A DNA stretch of 64,000 bases, taken from Xanthobacteraceae bacterium. GTDB lineage: Bacteria > Pseudomonadota > Alphaproteobacteria > Rhizobiales > Xanthobacteraceae. The stretch spans positions 100,468 through 164,467 of the forward strand of contig JAQSWY010000004.1 of the NCBI GenBank assembly GCA_029266425.1, given 5' to 3'. Under the pieces are notes generated by a model. The model was not told where the DNA came from and made no database searches. It saw nothing but the letters and a program-made list of their open reading frames with translations. Position 1 is the first letter of the stretch. Every line of letters begins with the position of its first letter. Of the stretch, positions 21,236 through 31,428 are shown piece after piece. The position numbers and the translations under genes were made by a program.

Positions 21236-21823
21236 TCAGAACACCCCCGGCACGATGCGCGCGGTGCGCGCGCTGTAGGCGCGGTATTCGTCGCCGAAGG
21301 TGTCGAGCATCATCCCCTCCTCGCGACCGACGCGGAAGGCGAACAGGATTCCGAACCCGATGAAGCCGGCCGGCCCGGCGATCCAGTTCGGGATCAGGAT
21401 CAGCTGCGCCAGCGCCCACAGGAAGAAGGCGGAATACATCGGGTGGCGGACATAGCGGTAGACGCCGCCGGTGATGAGCTTGTGCTTGTCCTTGATCTCC
21501 AGCGTCACCGACCAGTTCTTGCCGAGATCCTTGTGGGTGCGGCGGAACAGCCAGAGCGAGAAGCCGAACACCAGCGCACCGAGCACGAGCTGCGCAACGG
21601 TGAAGGGATAATCCGCCGACCTCGGAAATCCGGTGAACACCCAAATCCCCGGAATGATGCCGAGCCCCATGGTCGAGCAGAACAGCAGGATGCGCTCGCG
21701 CAGGCGGTCGCGGGCATCCACCACCCGCTCGCGCTTCACCCGGCGCTCGAACGGGAAGCGAATGGCGTACCAGCCGATGACACCGATGGCCCAAAAGATC
21801 TTGCTGGCGAGGATGAGGTTCAT
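21236..21823 (-). CDS. Isoprenylcysteine carboxylmethyltransferase-like membrane protein
   Basis: LITGGVYRYVRHPMYSAFFLWALAQLILIPNW...RVGREEGMMLDTFGDEYRAYSARTARIVPGVF matches the ICMT/PEMT RHPMY...EE..M...FG..Y..Y pattern. Confidence 0.82.
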   Translation of the reverse strand: MNLILASKIFWAIGVIGWYAIRFPFERRVKRERVVDARDRLRERILLFCSTMGLGIIPGIWVFTGFPRSADYPFTVAQLVLGALVFGFSLWLFRRTHKDLGKNWSVTLEIKDKHKLITGGVYRYVRHPMYSAFFLWALAQLILIPNWIAGPAGFIGFGILFAFRVGREEGMMLDTFGDEYRAYSARTARIVPGVF

Positions 21824-23142
21824 GCGGCATCCAGGGCTGCGGAGGATGGAGGCTTGGGCTCGAAGGGCGTCACGGACAGCAGGCGCCCGTCGGCGGAAAA
21901 GCGGTTTACCGCGCCGTCCTTGTCGGTGACCAGCACGGCGAAGGGCACCGGACCCAGCGCGAACATGAAATAGTCGTAGGCAGCACGCTTCTCGTTCGCC
22001 AGCATGAACTGGTAGTGGATGCGCATCGGGCTCCAGCGGTGCCGGCGGAAATTCTCGCGCGTCACCATGTTCTTGATGTTGGCATCGCGCAGCAGCGGGC
22101 GCGGGCCGGCGAGGCTGTAGCTGCGGTCGAAACCCGTGCGGCGCAGCAGCACCGGATGGAATTTGTGGAAATTGATGGCGTCGTGCCGCGCCTGGTACTC
22201 GGCCCAGGCGAGGCCAGGAAGGTTCGCCAGCCGCGCCGCCTCCGCGCGCACCTGCCCGCCGGCCGGATGCAGCGCGAGCTTCGGGATTGTGGCACCGCAG
22301 GTGAGCAGGCCGATGCGGGTGCCGCGCTCGCAGAGCTCGGGGTCGCGATCGAGCGCATGGCCGATCACCCGCAGCACCAGCGTCGCCCCCAGGCTATGGC
22401 CGACCAGGATGATCTCGTCATAGCGCCGGCTTTCGACGCGCTGGACCAGCAGCTCGGCGAGCCGCTCGAGGCGGGCCTCCACCGTCGGCGTCCGGCCATA
22501 CATGTAGTTGCGGGCGAGGTCCCAGTCGTCGAGCGCCTGGTGCAGCCGCCAGCGCCGCCCCGGCTGGTGGAACAGCGCGAAGAACACGCCGATGCCGACC
22601 AGCCCCCCCACGAGCTCCGGCCATGGTGAAGCAATGCCATAGCCGAGCCCGAGCATTGCCAGCCAGCCGGCCAGCACGGCGAGGCCGGCGAACAGGCCGG
22701 TAATCAGATAAGGAAAGAAGAAGAACAGGCCGTAGCGCACGCAGGCCTTCAGATACCGCCACGCCGTGCCGGTGACAAAAAAGTCGCTCAGCGCATAGAA
22801 GCCGCGCCCGAGCCGCACCGGATCGGGACGCTCGTCGAGCTCGACGACGATGTCGTCCCAGCGCAGGACCTCGTAGTCGGTCTCGTGCTGCCAGTTCGGT
22901 CCGGAGGCGGTCGCGCTCCAGCGCGCGGAGGGGCCGAGCTCGCCGTCGAGCCTGCCGTCGTCGAGGCGTTCCGACACCTTGACGTCGAGCGACCACAATT
23001 TGGCGAACTTGGCCGCCTGATAGACGAAACGACCGTGGTGGTAGTCCATGTCGGTAGGGTCATGGCCGGGCATGAACAGCACCAGCCGGCGCGACAGGGC
23101 CGCGCCCTCCTTCCCGGTTTCGCTGAAGACTCCACTCTTCAT
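21820..23142 (-). CDS. Uncharacterised membrane protein with alpha/beta-hydrolase-like GHSLG motif
   Basis: VLFMPGHDPTDMDYHHGRFVYQAAKFAKLW; two central TM helices; DEIILVGHSLGATLVLRVIGHAL; overlaps the ICMT-like gene by 4 nt. Confidence 0.75.
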   Translation of the reverse strand: MKSGVFSETGKEGAALSRRLVLFMPGHDPTDMDYHHGRFVYQAAKFAKLWSLDVKVSERLDDGRLDGELGPSARWSATASGPNWQHETDYEVLRWDDIVVELDERPDPVRLGRGFYALSDFFVTGTAWRYLKACVRYGLFFFFPYLITGLFAGLAVLAGWLAMLGLGYGIASPWPELVGGLVGIGVFFALFHQPGRRWRLHQALDDWDLARNYMYGRTPTVEARLERLAELLVQRVESRRYDEIILVGHSLGATLVLRVIGHALDRDPELCERGTRIGLLTCGATIPKLALHPAGGQVRAEAARLANLPGLAWAEYQARHDAINFHKFHPVLLRRTGFDRSYSLAGPRPLLRDANIKNMVTRENFRRHRWSPMRIHYQFMLANEKRAAYDYFMFALGPVPFAVLVTDKDGAVNRFSADGRLLSVTPFEPKPPSSAALDAA

Positions 23143-23302
23143 GGCGCGGTTCTAGCGGATGCACGCGATGCGCGCCAATGCCCTGCCGCATTGGCAGGGC
23201 GCCTCTCCACACATGTTGCGGGTCTGATCGGGCGAATCGGTATGATATGAGGTGATGCCATGCGCCTGACGCAGGCGCCTTCCGGTACGACGCCCCGGTG
23301 CG

Positions 23303-25324
23303 TTGCACGCCCCTCTGCCATTGTGTATCCAAAATGGCGTGCAGTCTCTTGGCGCTCTCCCGCCGGGCACCGCATCGGAGACGTCCTTGACCCGCCCCTC
23401 GACGCCGCTTCTCGACACCGTCCACGCACCGGCCGATCTGCGCCGCCTGCCCGAGGAGCGGCTGGGCGAGTTCGCCGCAGAGCTGCGCGCCGAGACCATC
23501 GACGCGGTCTCCGTCACCGGCGGACATCTCGGTGCCGGGCTCGGCGTGGTCGAGCTCACCGTCGCCCTGCACTACGTGTTCGATACCCCGCACGACCGGC
23601 TGATCTGGGACGTCGGCCACCAGTGCTATCCGCACAAGATCCTCACGCAGCGGCGCGACGGCATCCGCACGCTGCGCCAGGGCGGCGGGCTCTCCGGTTT
23701 CACCAACCGGGCGGAGAGCGAATACGACCCGTTCGGCGCCGGCCATTCCTCGACCTCGATCTCCGCCGGCCTAGGCATGGCGGTGGCGCGCGACCTGGAA
23801 GCCGCCAATGGCGGCCCGAAGCGCAACGTGGTCTGCGTGATAGGCGACGGCGCGATGTCGGCGGGCATGGCCTATGAGGCGATGAACAATGCCGGAGCGA
23901 TGGATTCCCGCCTCATCGTCATTCTCAACGACAACGACATGTCGATCGCTCCGCCGGTCGGCGCCATGTCGGCCTATCTCGCCCGGCTGATCTCCGGGCC
24001 GACCTACCGCACGCTGCGCGAGACGGCGAAGCAGCTCGCCGGCAACCTGCCGAAATTCTTCGGGCAGAAGGCGGCGCGGGCCGAGGAATATGCCCGCGGC
24101 TTCTGGACCGGCGGCACGCTGTTCGAGGAGCTCGGCTTCTTCTATGTCGGCCCGATCGACGGGCACAATCTCGACCACCTGCTCCCGGTGCTGCGCAATG
24201 TGCGCGACATGCAGACCGGGCCGATCCTGGTGCATGTCGTCACAAAGAAGGGCAAGGGCTATCCGCCGGCGGAAGCCTCGGCCGACAAATATCACGGCGT
24301 GCAGCGCTTCGATGTCGCCACCGGCGCGCAGAAGAAAGCGGCCTCCAACGCTCCGAGCTATACGCGGGTGTTCGCCGATGCGCTGATCGAGGAAGCGCGG
24401 CACGACGACAAGATCGTCGCCATCAATGCTGCGATGCCGGCCGGCACCGGGCTCGATTTGTTCGGCCAGGCGTTCCCGACCCGCACCTTCGATGTCGGCA
24501 TTGCCGAGCAGCACGCCGTGACCTTCGCCGCCGGCCTTGCTAGCGAAGGCTACAAGCCGTTCTGCGCCATCTATTCCACCTTCCTGCAGCGCGCCTATGA
24601 CCAGATCGTCCACGACGTGGCGATCCAGAAGCTGCCGGTGCGCTTCGCGCTCGACCGCGCCGGGCTGGTCGGAGCGGACGGCGCCACCCATGTCGGCGCC
24701 TTCGACCTGCCGATGCTGACCTGCCTGCCGGGCATGGTGGTGATGGCGCCCGCCGACGAGGCGGAGCTGGTGCACATGGTCGCGACCGCCGCGGCGTACG
24801 ATGAAGGCCCGATCGCGTTTCGCTATCCGCGCGGCGAAGGCGTCGGCGTCGAGCGTCCCGCGCGCGGCGAGGTGCTGCCGATCGGCAAGGGCCGGGTGGT
24901 GCGCGAGGGCGCCGCGGTCGCCCTGCTCTCGCTCGGCACGCGATTGGCGGATTGCCTCACGGCGGCCGATCAGCTCGCCAGCTTCGGGCTTTCCACCACG
25001 GTCGCCGATGCGCGCTTCGCCAAGCCGCTCGATCGCGAGCTGATCCTGCGCCTTGCCCGCGAGCATGAGGTGCTGGTCACGGTAGAGGAAGGCGCGACCG
25101 GCGGCTTCGGCAGCCAGGTGCTGGCGCTGCTCGCCGAGACCGGCGCGCTGGACCGCGGGCTGAAGGTGCGCACGCTCACGCTGCCCGACCGCTTCCTGGA
25201 GCACGATACCCCGGCGGTGCAGATCGCAGCCGCGGGGCTCGACGTGCGCGGCATCGTCGCCGGGGTGCTCGGCTCGCTGGGCCGGGCCGAGGCGGATGTG
25301 CAGACCGCGCTGCTAAGGGGCTAA
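23303..25324 (+). CDS. dxs: 1-deoxy-D-xylulose-5-phosphate synthase
   Basis: [90 protein letters not shown]. True start may be TTG at 23387. Confidence 0.95.
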   Translation: MHAPLPLCIQNGVQSLGALPPGTASETSLTRPSTPLLDTVHAPADLRRLPEERLGEFAAELRAETIDAVSVTGGHLGAGLGVVELTVALHYVFDTPHDRLIWDVGHQCYPHKILTQRRDGIRTLRQGGGLSGFTNRAESEYDPFGAGHSSTSISAGLGMAVARDLEAANGGPKRNVVCVIGDGAMSAGMAYEAMNNAGAMDSRLIVILNDNDMSIAPPVGAMSAYLARLISGPTYRTLRETAKQLAGNLPKFFGQKAARAEEYARGFWTGGTLFEELGFFYVGPIDGHNLDHLLPVLRNVRDMQTGPILVHVVTKKGKGYPPAEASADKYHGVQRFDVATGAQKKAASNAPSYTRVFADALIEEARHDDKIVAINAAMPAGTGLDLFGQAFPTRTFDVGIAEQHAVTFAAGLASEGYKPFCAIYSTFLQRAYDQIVHDVAIQKLPVRFALDRAGLVGADGATHVGAFDLPMLTCLPGMVVMAPADEAELVHMVATAAAYDEGPIAFRYPRGEGVGVERPARGEVLPIGKGRVVREGAAVALLSLGTRLADCLTAADQLASFGLSTTVADARFAKPLDRELILRLAREHEVLVTVEEGATGGFGSQVLALLAETGALDRGLKVRTLTLPDRFLEHDTPAVQIAAAGLDVRGIVAGVLGSLGRAEADVQTALLRG

Positions 25325-25326
25325 GC

Positions 25327-25941
25327 TCAATTCTTCGCCGAGGGCAGGATCCTGGCTTTCAGGCAACCCGCCTCGAAGGCCGGCAGCTTCTTCTGCGCCG
25401 AGGCGAGCGGCAGCGTCTCGGTGGCGCCCGTCACCGTCACCTTGAGCTGGTCGGCATTCTTGAACACCTCGATCAGCTTCGGCTCCAGCTTCGCCTGGGC
25501 CTCGACCGCGCGCCGGCCCTGCGTCACCGAGGGGAAGGTGCTGGCGGCGAACTCGACCACCGTCTTGCCATTGCCGAGGGTGAGGCGTACCGCATCGCCG
25601 GCCTGCGCCTTTGGCGGCGAGATTTCGACGACGATCTGGAACAGCCCGGCACCGGGGCGGCAGGTGGCGACGAGAAACGGCGCCGCGGCTTTGGCGACGC
25701 CATATTGCAGCACGAAGGCTTCGGCGTCGCGGCCATAGCTCCAAATGCCCGGCGGCGACTTCGGCCTGGTGTCGGCCTTGGCGGCATCCGCCTTGGCCTT
25801 GGCATCGGCCTTGGCCTTTGCCTCGGTGCGAGTCTTGGCCCGCTGTTCCTTCTTCGAGGCGGCGTCGGCCGGGGATGCCGCAAGGGCGCCGATGGCGAGC
25901 ATCAGGGCGACGAAGCGCACGGTATTCGACAAGCGACGCAT
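25327..25941 (-). CDS. Secreted hypothetical protein with Ala/Lys-rich N-terminal segment
   Basis: Signal-peptide-like N-terminus (VALMLAIGALAASPADAASK) then AKTRTEAKAKADAKAKADAAKAD and a globular domain IWSYGRDAEAFVLQYGVAKAAAPFLVATCRPG. Confidence 0.65.
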   Translation of the reverse strand: MRRLSNTVRFVALMLAIGALAASPADAASKKEQRAKTRTEAKAKADAKAKADAAKADTRPKSPPGIWSYGRDAEAFVLQYGVAKAAAPFLVATCRPGAGLFQIVVEISPPKAQAGDAVRLTLGNGKTVVEFAASTFPSVTQGRRAVEAQAKLEPKLIEVFKNADQLKVTVTGATETLPLASAQKKLPAFEAGCLKARILPSAKN

Positions 25942-26025
25942 GGCTTAACGGGGCGCCTCGGCAGGATTAGCTATTGGGTACGGGCACATAGTGCCGCGCA
26001 GGTGATGAATGGGTGGTGACCGATT

Positions 26026-26790
26026 GTGACAGAACGCGGGCGAGACGATGACCGTAGCGCGAAACGGCTCCGTGCCGACCGACTTCTGGTCGAACGCGGG
26101 CTGTTCGAGAGCCGTGCGCGGGCGCAGGCGGCCATCGAAGCCGGCCTGGTGCGGGCCGGCGGCCGCGTCGTCGCCCGCGCCTCCGACATGCTGGCGACCG
26201 ATGCGGCGCTCGAGGCCGAGGAGGCGTTCCGCTGGGTCTCGCGGGGTGGCCTGAAACTCGAGGCGGCGCTCGACGCGGCCGGCATCGACGTCACGGCCAG
26301 GGAGGCGCTCGATGTCGGCGCCTCCACCGGCGGCTTCACCGAGGTGCTGCTGGCGCGCGGAGCGAGAAGGGTCCATGCGGTCGATGTCGGGCGCGGCCAG
26401 CTCCATGCGCGGCTGCGCGGCCATCCCGCGGTGATCTGCCTTGAGGAAACCGACATCCGCGCCTTGGCGCCAGGCGCCATTCCGGCCGCCGACATCATCA
26501 CCATCGATGTCAGCTTCATCGGCCTCGCACAGGTGCTTCCCGCCGCGATCGCCCATGCCGCACCGGGCGCGGTGCTGGTGGCGCTGGTCAAGCCGCAATT
26601 CGAGGTCGGGCGGAACAAGCTGTCGAAGGGCGGCATTGTGAAGGACGCCGCCGCCCGAGCCGGCGCCATAGCGGCCGTGGCGGGGTGCCTGGCGCAGCTC
26701 GGGTGGCGGACGCTCCATACATTGCCGTCTCCGATTGCGGGGGGCGATGGCAATGTGGAAAGCCTCATCGTAGCGGCTCCGGCGACATGA
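26026..26790 (+). CDS. tlyA: TlyA family RNA 2'-O-methyltransferase / hemolysin-like protein
   Basis: RLRADRLLVERGLFESRARAQAAIEAGLVRAGG S4-like; ALDVGASTGGFTEVLLARGARRVHAVDVGRGQLHARL; DIITIDVSFIGL. Confidence 0.92.
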   Translation: MTERGRDDDRSAKRLRADRLLVERGLFESRARAQAAIEAGLVRAGGRVVARASDMLATDAALEAEEAFRWVSRGGLKLEAALDAAGIDVTAREALDVGASTGGFTEVLLARGARRVHAVDVGRGQLHARLRGHPAVICLEETDIRALAPGAIPAADIITIDVSFIGLAQVLPAAIAHAAPGAVLVALVKPQFEVGRNKLSKGGIVKDAAARAGAIAAVAGCLAQLGWRTLHTLPSPIAGGDGNVESLIVAAPAT

Positions 26791-26813
26791 CGAGGTCGCC
26801 GGAGCACGGCAGT

Positions 26814-27353
26814 TCAGGCCGGACGACGAGCCTGGTCGGCTTGCCCAAGCAGAGCGCCCGCGACCTTTTCCGACACATAGCCGAGCACGGCGCCGACGAT
26901 CATCGAGAGAGCGATCGTCACCACCGGATTGGCCAGTGTCGGGGAGGTGAGCATGGCGAGCCCGTCGGCGGTGAGCAGCGCATAGCCCGCCGTGGCGGCA
27001 TAGCCATAGACCAGCGCCGGTATGGCGGCGAAGGCCGGCATGTTCGCCAGCAGGATCATGACCAGCACGCCGACGCCGACGCAGATGCCGGCCCAGAGCG
27101 GCAGGCCGAGGCTGTCGCCCATGCCGCCGCGGCTCACCGCGATGAGCGTGAGCCCCGCCATGACGCAGCCGGCGACATTCGCCATGATGGTTGCCTTGAG
27201 TCCGGCCTCCTTGCCCCCACAATGGAAGAAGCAGGCCCAGGCGATGAAAGCGGCCCAGATTTGCAGGCCGCCGGCGAGAGGCCCGAGGAACAGCCAGGTG
27301 GCTATCCCTCCCAGTACGCCGATACTGATGGCAAGTGCAGAGATAAGCGACAT
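26814..27353 (-). CDS. DUF1097 family membrane protein
   Basis: Multi-TM protein MSLISALAISIGVLGGIATWLFLGPLAGGLQIWAAFIAWACFFHCGGKEAGLKATIMANVAGCV, DUF1097-like. Confidence 0.72.
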   Translation of the reverse strand: MSLISALAISIGVLGGIATWLFLGPLAGGLQIWAAFIAWACFFHCGGKEAGLKATIMANVAGCVMAGLTLIAVSRGGMGDSLGLPLWAGICVGVGVLVMILLANMPAFAAIPALVYGYAATAGYALLTADGLAMLTSPTLANPVVTIALSMIVGAVLGYVSEKVAGALLGQADQARRPA

Positions 27354-27539
27354 TCATTCCCCCTTTGCGGGCGCTTCGCGGCTTATTATTATGTGCGCGT
27401 GCTAAGTAAACATGGCTGTCCGTTTTAAAAATGGGAATCAGCCGCACGAATACTAGGCTGATTCGAAGCAATTCACATGTCGACGCAACGGGGATGATAA
27501 ATTGCCGCACATGATTATTTGGCGAATTCATAATACGGC

Positions 27540-28832
27540 ATGGCACATGGCATGAGCTTTCCGCAAAGGAGCTGCCCCCCAGGGGGCACCGTCACTGTCC
27601 GCATTGCCCGGCTCGGCCACCGCGGCGACGGCATTGCCGAGACGCCGGACGGCCCGGTCTTCGTGCCCCTCGCCTTGCCCGGCGAGGAGGTCGAGATCGA
27701 GCGCGAGGGCGATCGCGGCCGGCTGCTGCGTGTCGTCGTGCCGAGCGCGGAGCGGGTCGAGCCGGAATGCCGGCATGTCGGGGCATGCGGCGGCTGCGCC
27801 TTCCAGCACTGGAGCGCGGCGCCCTATCGCGCTTGGAAGCGCGGGCTGGTGGTGGATGCGCTGGCCCGCGCCGGGATCGCGGCGCCGGTCGGCGAACTTG
27901 TCCCGGGTCATGGCGAAGGGCGGCGGCGCGTCACCTTCCACGCGCGCGGCACAGGTGGAGCCGCCAAGGCCGGACGCGACCTGCTCACCGTCGGCTTCGC
28001 CGGCCGGCGCAGCCACGCGATCGTGCCGATCGACGCCTGCCCGATCTTGGCGCCGGCGCTCAAGGGCGCGCTGCCGGCGGCCTGGGCGGTCGCGGGCGTG
28101 CTCGCCCCGCTCGCCAAGCCGCTGGACCTGCAGGTGACGGCGACCGAGACCGGGCTCGACATGGATGTGCGCGGCAGCGGCCCCTTGAGGCCGGACCGCG
28201 TCGCCGCGCTGGCGGAGATCGCGGAGCAGCATCGTCTCGCCCGCCTGACGCGCCATGGCGAACTGATCCTGCAGCGCGAGCCGCCGGTGGTGACCATGGG
28301 CCGCGCCAAAGTTGTGCTGCCGGCAGGCTCGTTCCTGCAGGCGACGCTCGAGGGCGAGCGCGTGCTGGCGGAACTGGTGATCGCGGCGGTCGGCGCGGCG
28401 GGGCGCGTCGCCGACCTGTTCTCAGGCGTCGGCACCTTCGCGCTGCGGCTCGCCGAGCGTGCGCGGGTCACCGCCGTCGAGGGCAATGAGGCGGCGATCG
28501 AAGCCCTGGTCCGCGCCACCCGCGGCATGAGCGGACTGAAGCCGGTCACCGGCGAGGCCCGCGACCTGTTCCGACGACCGCTGCTGCCCATGGAGCTGAA
28601 GGCGTTCGGCGCCGTGGTGTTCGATCCGCCGCGCCAGGGTGCGGAGGCGCAGGCCCGGCAACTGGCGACGAGCAAGGTGCCGCTGGTGGTGGGCGTGTCA
28701 TGCGATCCGGTCACCTTCGCCCGTGACGCGGCGTTGCTGATCGAGGGCGGCTACCGGCTCGAAGAGGTGACGCCGGTGGACCAGTTCCTGTACTCGGCGC
28801 ATGTCGAGATGGTGGGAGTGTTCCGGAGGTGA
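27540..28832 (+). CDS. Class I SAM-dependent RNA methyltransferase, TrmA/RumA-like (m5U)
   Basis: TRAM-like N-terminus [99 protein letters not shown]. Confidence 0.92.
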   Translation: MAHGMSFPQRSCPPGGTVTVRIARLGHRGDGIAETPDGPVFVPLALPGEEVEIEREGDRGRLLRVVVPSAERVEPECRHVGACGGCAFQHWSAAPYRAWKRGLVVDALARAGIAAPVGELVPGHGEGRRRVTFHARGTGGAAKAGRDLLTVGFAGRRSHAIVPIDACPILAPALKGALPAAWAVAGVLAPLAKPLDLQVTATETGLDMDVRGSGPLRPDRVAALAEIAEQHRLARLTRHGELILQREPPVVTMGRAKVVLPAGSFLQATLEGERVLAELVIAAVGAAGRVADLFSGVGTFALRLAERARVTAVEGNEAAIEALVRATRGMSGLKPVTGEARDLFRRPLLPMELKAFGAVVFDPPRQGAEAQARQLATSKVPLVVGVSCDPVTFARDAALLIEGGYRLEEVTPVDQFLYSAHVEMVGVFRR

Positions 28833-28872
28833 AGGCGACTTCCCTATCTCGCAAGCGGGGGAGGGAGCCGTC

Positions 28873-29706
28873 TCAATTCCCCCAGCGGTCCATCCACATG
28901 CGCTCGCCGATGGTGCAGGAGATGCGCGGCGGGCTCCCCGCCGGCAGCACCCTGACATGCGGCGGCGGCTTCACGCCGGCGACTTCCAGCACCAGCTTGG
29001 TCTTGATGGCGTCGGCGAATTCGTGCTTGGCGCGGATCGGGATGACGAAGGCGCCCGGGCCGCCGATGACGCAATCCTCGTAATAGGTATCGAGCTGCTC
29101 GATATCGAGCATCGAGCCGGCCGGCTCCTTCAACAGCAGCGGCAGGCCGTTGATGGTGATGCCGCGGGCAACGAGGCTGTCGCGGGTCGGCTCCACCAGT
29201 GGGCCCTGGTTGTTGGTGCCGTCGCCGGAGATGTCGATGACGCGGCGGAGCCCGCGTATGCTGTTATTGTCGAACAGCGCCGAGCCGAAAATCATCGCCC
29301 CCGAGATCGAGGTGCGATAGACCCGGCGCAACGGCGCCTCCTGGATGGCGGTGGCGAAACGGGCGGCGCTGGCGGGGCCATCGACGATGGTCCAGTCCAC
29401 CACCAGCTTCTGCTCGTCCACCCCGGCCCATTCCATATAGGCGAGCGCGACACGGCCATTCGGCCCGAGCTTCAGCGCGTTGAGGAATTCCGGGGAGGTG
29501 ACCGCCCCGATATAGCCTTCGCGCTGGAGGGCGAGTTCGTCGAGATCCATCGAATAGGAAACGTCGACCGCAAGCACGAGCTCGACATCGACCGGCTCGT
29601 CCGCCGCACCGGCGGGGACGATGGAGGCCCAAAGGGCCAGGATGAGAGCCGAGAGCACGGCTTGCAGAAACGTCGTTCCAGCAAGCCGCATGCGCATGCG
29701 CACCAT
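28873..29706 (-). CDS. DUF1194 (VWA-like) secreted protein
   Basis: VELVLAVDVSYSMDLDELALQREGYIGAVTSPEFLNAL (MIDAS-like DxSxS); RRVIDISGDGTNNQG. Confidence 0.85.
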   Translation of the reverse strand: MVRMRMRLAGTTFLQAVLSALILALWASIVPAGAADEPVDVELVLAVDVSYSMDLDELALQREGYIGAVTSPEFLNALKLGPNGRVALAYMEWAGVDEQKLVVDWTIVDGPASAARFATAIQEAPLRRVYRTSISGAMIFGSALFDNNSIRGLRRVIDISGDGTNNQGPLVEPTRDSLVARGITINGLPLLLKEPAGSMLDIEQLDTYYEDCVIGGPGAFVIPIRAKHEFADAIKTKLVLEVAGVKPPPHVRVLPAGSPPRISCTIGERMWMDRWGN

Positions 29707-29848
29707 CGCGACCTCCGTATCCGACGAGTTCCTGACGTGTCAGGGACGCGCTGGACGAGATGGTGGCATGGCTACCGAGTCGCCAGAAGCCGAAATTGCA
29801 GGCAGTGCGTGCCGATCGCGTGATCGTCACTACCCTGATATGGGCCGC

Positions 29849-31177
29849 TCACACGTCGAGCGGTTCGGTGCCGGTGATCTCGATACCGAAGCCGGCAATG
29901 CCGACATAGGTGCGCGCGCGCGACGCGATCAGGCGGATCGAGGAGATGCCGAGATCCTTCAGGATCTGAGCGCCGAGGCCGACCTCCCGCCAGTTCTCGT
30001 CGCGCAGCTTGGCCGAATCGGTTTTGTCCCCGAGCGCGGTGACCGGCACGCCGGAGGTGCCGTCGCGCAGATAGACCAGCACGCCGCGACCTTCCTGCTT
30101 GATGCGTTCGAGCGAGCACCGGATCGCCTTGCCGCCGGTGAAGACATCGCCGATCGGATCGGCGCGATGCAGGCGCACCAGCACGTCGCGGCCGTCGCCG
30201 ATGCGGCCGTGCACCAAAGCAAGGTGGTTCACCGGCTCGAACGGCGTGACATAGGAGATGGCATGCATCTCGCCGACCGCAGTCGGGGCGTCGAACTCGG
30301 CGGCGCGGGTGACCAGCTTCTCGCGCGCCTGGCGATAAGCGATGAGATCGGCGACCGAAATCCGCTTGAGACCGTGAGTGCCCGCGAAATCGGCAACCTT
30401 CGGCCCACGCATCACCGTGCCGTCGTCATTCACCAGTTCGCAGATCACCCCGACCGGCTCGAGACCCGCCAGCCGGCAGAGGTCGACCGCGGCCTCGGTA
30501 TGGCCGGAGCGCATCAGCACGCCGCCCTCGCGGGCAACCAGCGGAAAGATGTGGCCGGGGCGGACGAAGTCCGCGGCGCCGGCATTCGGATTGGCGAGGC
30601 CGCGCACGGTGGCCGTGCGGTCCTCCGCCGAAATGCCGGTGGTGGTGCCGTGGCGGTAGTCCACCGAGACGGTGAAGGCGGTGGAATGCGGTGCGTCATT
30701 CTCCGTCACCATCGGCGAGAGCCTGAGGCGGCGCGCATGCTCGGCGGTAAGCGGCGTGCAGACGATGCCGGAGGTGTGGCGCACGATGAAGGCGAGCTTC
30801 TCCGGCGTGGCGAACTGCGCGGCGACGATGAGGTCGCCCTCATTCTCGCGGTCGTCATCGTCGGTGACGACCAGCATGTCCCCGTTCGCGAAAGCCTCGA
30901 TCGCCGCCTCGATGCGGGACTGGATGGTGTCGTTCATGATCTTCGCCTTCTGGATTTCGAGGCCCAAATTCTCGAGCCCCATGTTTTCGAGCCCGAGGAA
31001 GTCGTTGGGGGTGACGGCGCCGCCGGTAGCGGTGGCGATGCGCGCCGCCGCCTCGCGCGACACCCAGGCCGGATCGTCCTTGCACAGAGCGGTGATGCTG
31101 GCCGGCGACAAGCCCGCGGCGCGGGCAAACGCACTGCGGGTGGTGCCGGTGAAACGGAGCCAGTCGGTAAGCTTCAT
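29849..31177 (-). CDS. ribB: 3,4-dihydroxy-2-butanone-4-phosphate synthase with N-terminal HTH-like extension and C-terminal RibA-like domain
   Basis: RibB core: FANGDMLVVTDDDDRENEGDLIVAAQFATPEKLAFIVRHTSGIVCTPL; GHIFPLVAREGGVLMRSGHTEAAVDLCRLAGL. N-terminal MKLTDWLRFTGTTRSAFARAAGLSPASITALCKDD. Alternative internal start ATG at 30937. Confidence 0.9.
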   Translation of the reverse strand: MKLTDWLRFTGTTRSAFARAAGLSPASITALCKDDPAWVSREAAARIATATGGAVTPNDFLGLENMGLENLGLEIQKAKIMNDTIQSRIEAAIEAFANGDMLVVTDDDDRENEGDLIVAAQFATPEKLAFIVRHTSGIVCTPLTAEHARRLRLSPMVTENDAPHSTAFTVSVDYRHGTTTGISAEDRTATVRGLANPNAGAADFVRPGHIFPLVAREGGVLMRSGHTEAAVDLCRLAGLEPVGVICELVNDDGTVMRGPKVADFAGTHGLKRISVADLIAYRQAREKLVTRAAEFDAPTAVGEMHAISYVTPFEPVNHLALVHGRIGDGRDVLVRLHRADPIGDVFTGGKAIRCSLERIKQEGRGVLVYLRDGTSGVPVTALGDKTDSAKLRDENWREVGLGAQILKDLGISSIRLIASRARTYVGIAGFGIEITGTEPLDV

Positions 31178-31268
31178 GGGTGGATTATAGGAGGGCGCCA
31201 CTTCGGTGACAATGAAGCGACGTGCGGTATTTCAGCGATGCTGAAAGTGAGTGCAGGTTGCGCTGCTC

Positions 31269-31416
31269 CAGCGTCCTTCGAGGCGCACTGCGCTCGCACC
31301 ACCCGCAGTTGGCGATCGGCCAACTGCTAGGAATGACGTGGTTCTTTGGCGCGACCTCATCCTTGGCCGATTGCCGCGGGCGGTGCCCGGCCTAGCTGGG
31401 CCTCGAAGGATGCTGA
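31269..31416. repeat. Intergenic repeat, family C (inside-out arrangement)
   Basis: CAGCGTCCTTCGAGGC...GACCTCATCCTTGG...GCCTCGAAGGATGCTG. Confidence 0.65.
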
Positions 31417-31428
31417 AGCGAACGAGTC

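Noticed and set aside
29731-29744. CCTGACgtGTCAGG upstream of the DUF1194 gene
   Set aside because: Only 6-bp arms, common at this GC content; too weak to report as an operator.
31178-31268. FMN riboswitch upstream of ribB
   Set aside because: Leader is short and lacks the conserved AGGGGCGGGG..CCACCGGCGGT pattern; not supported.
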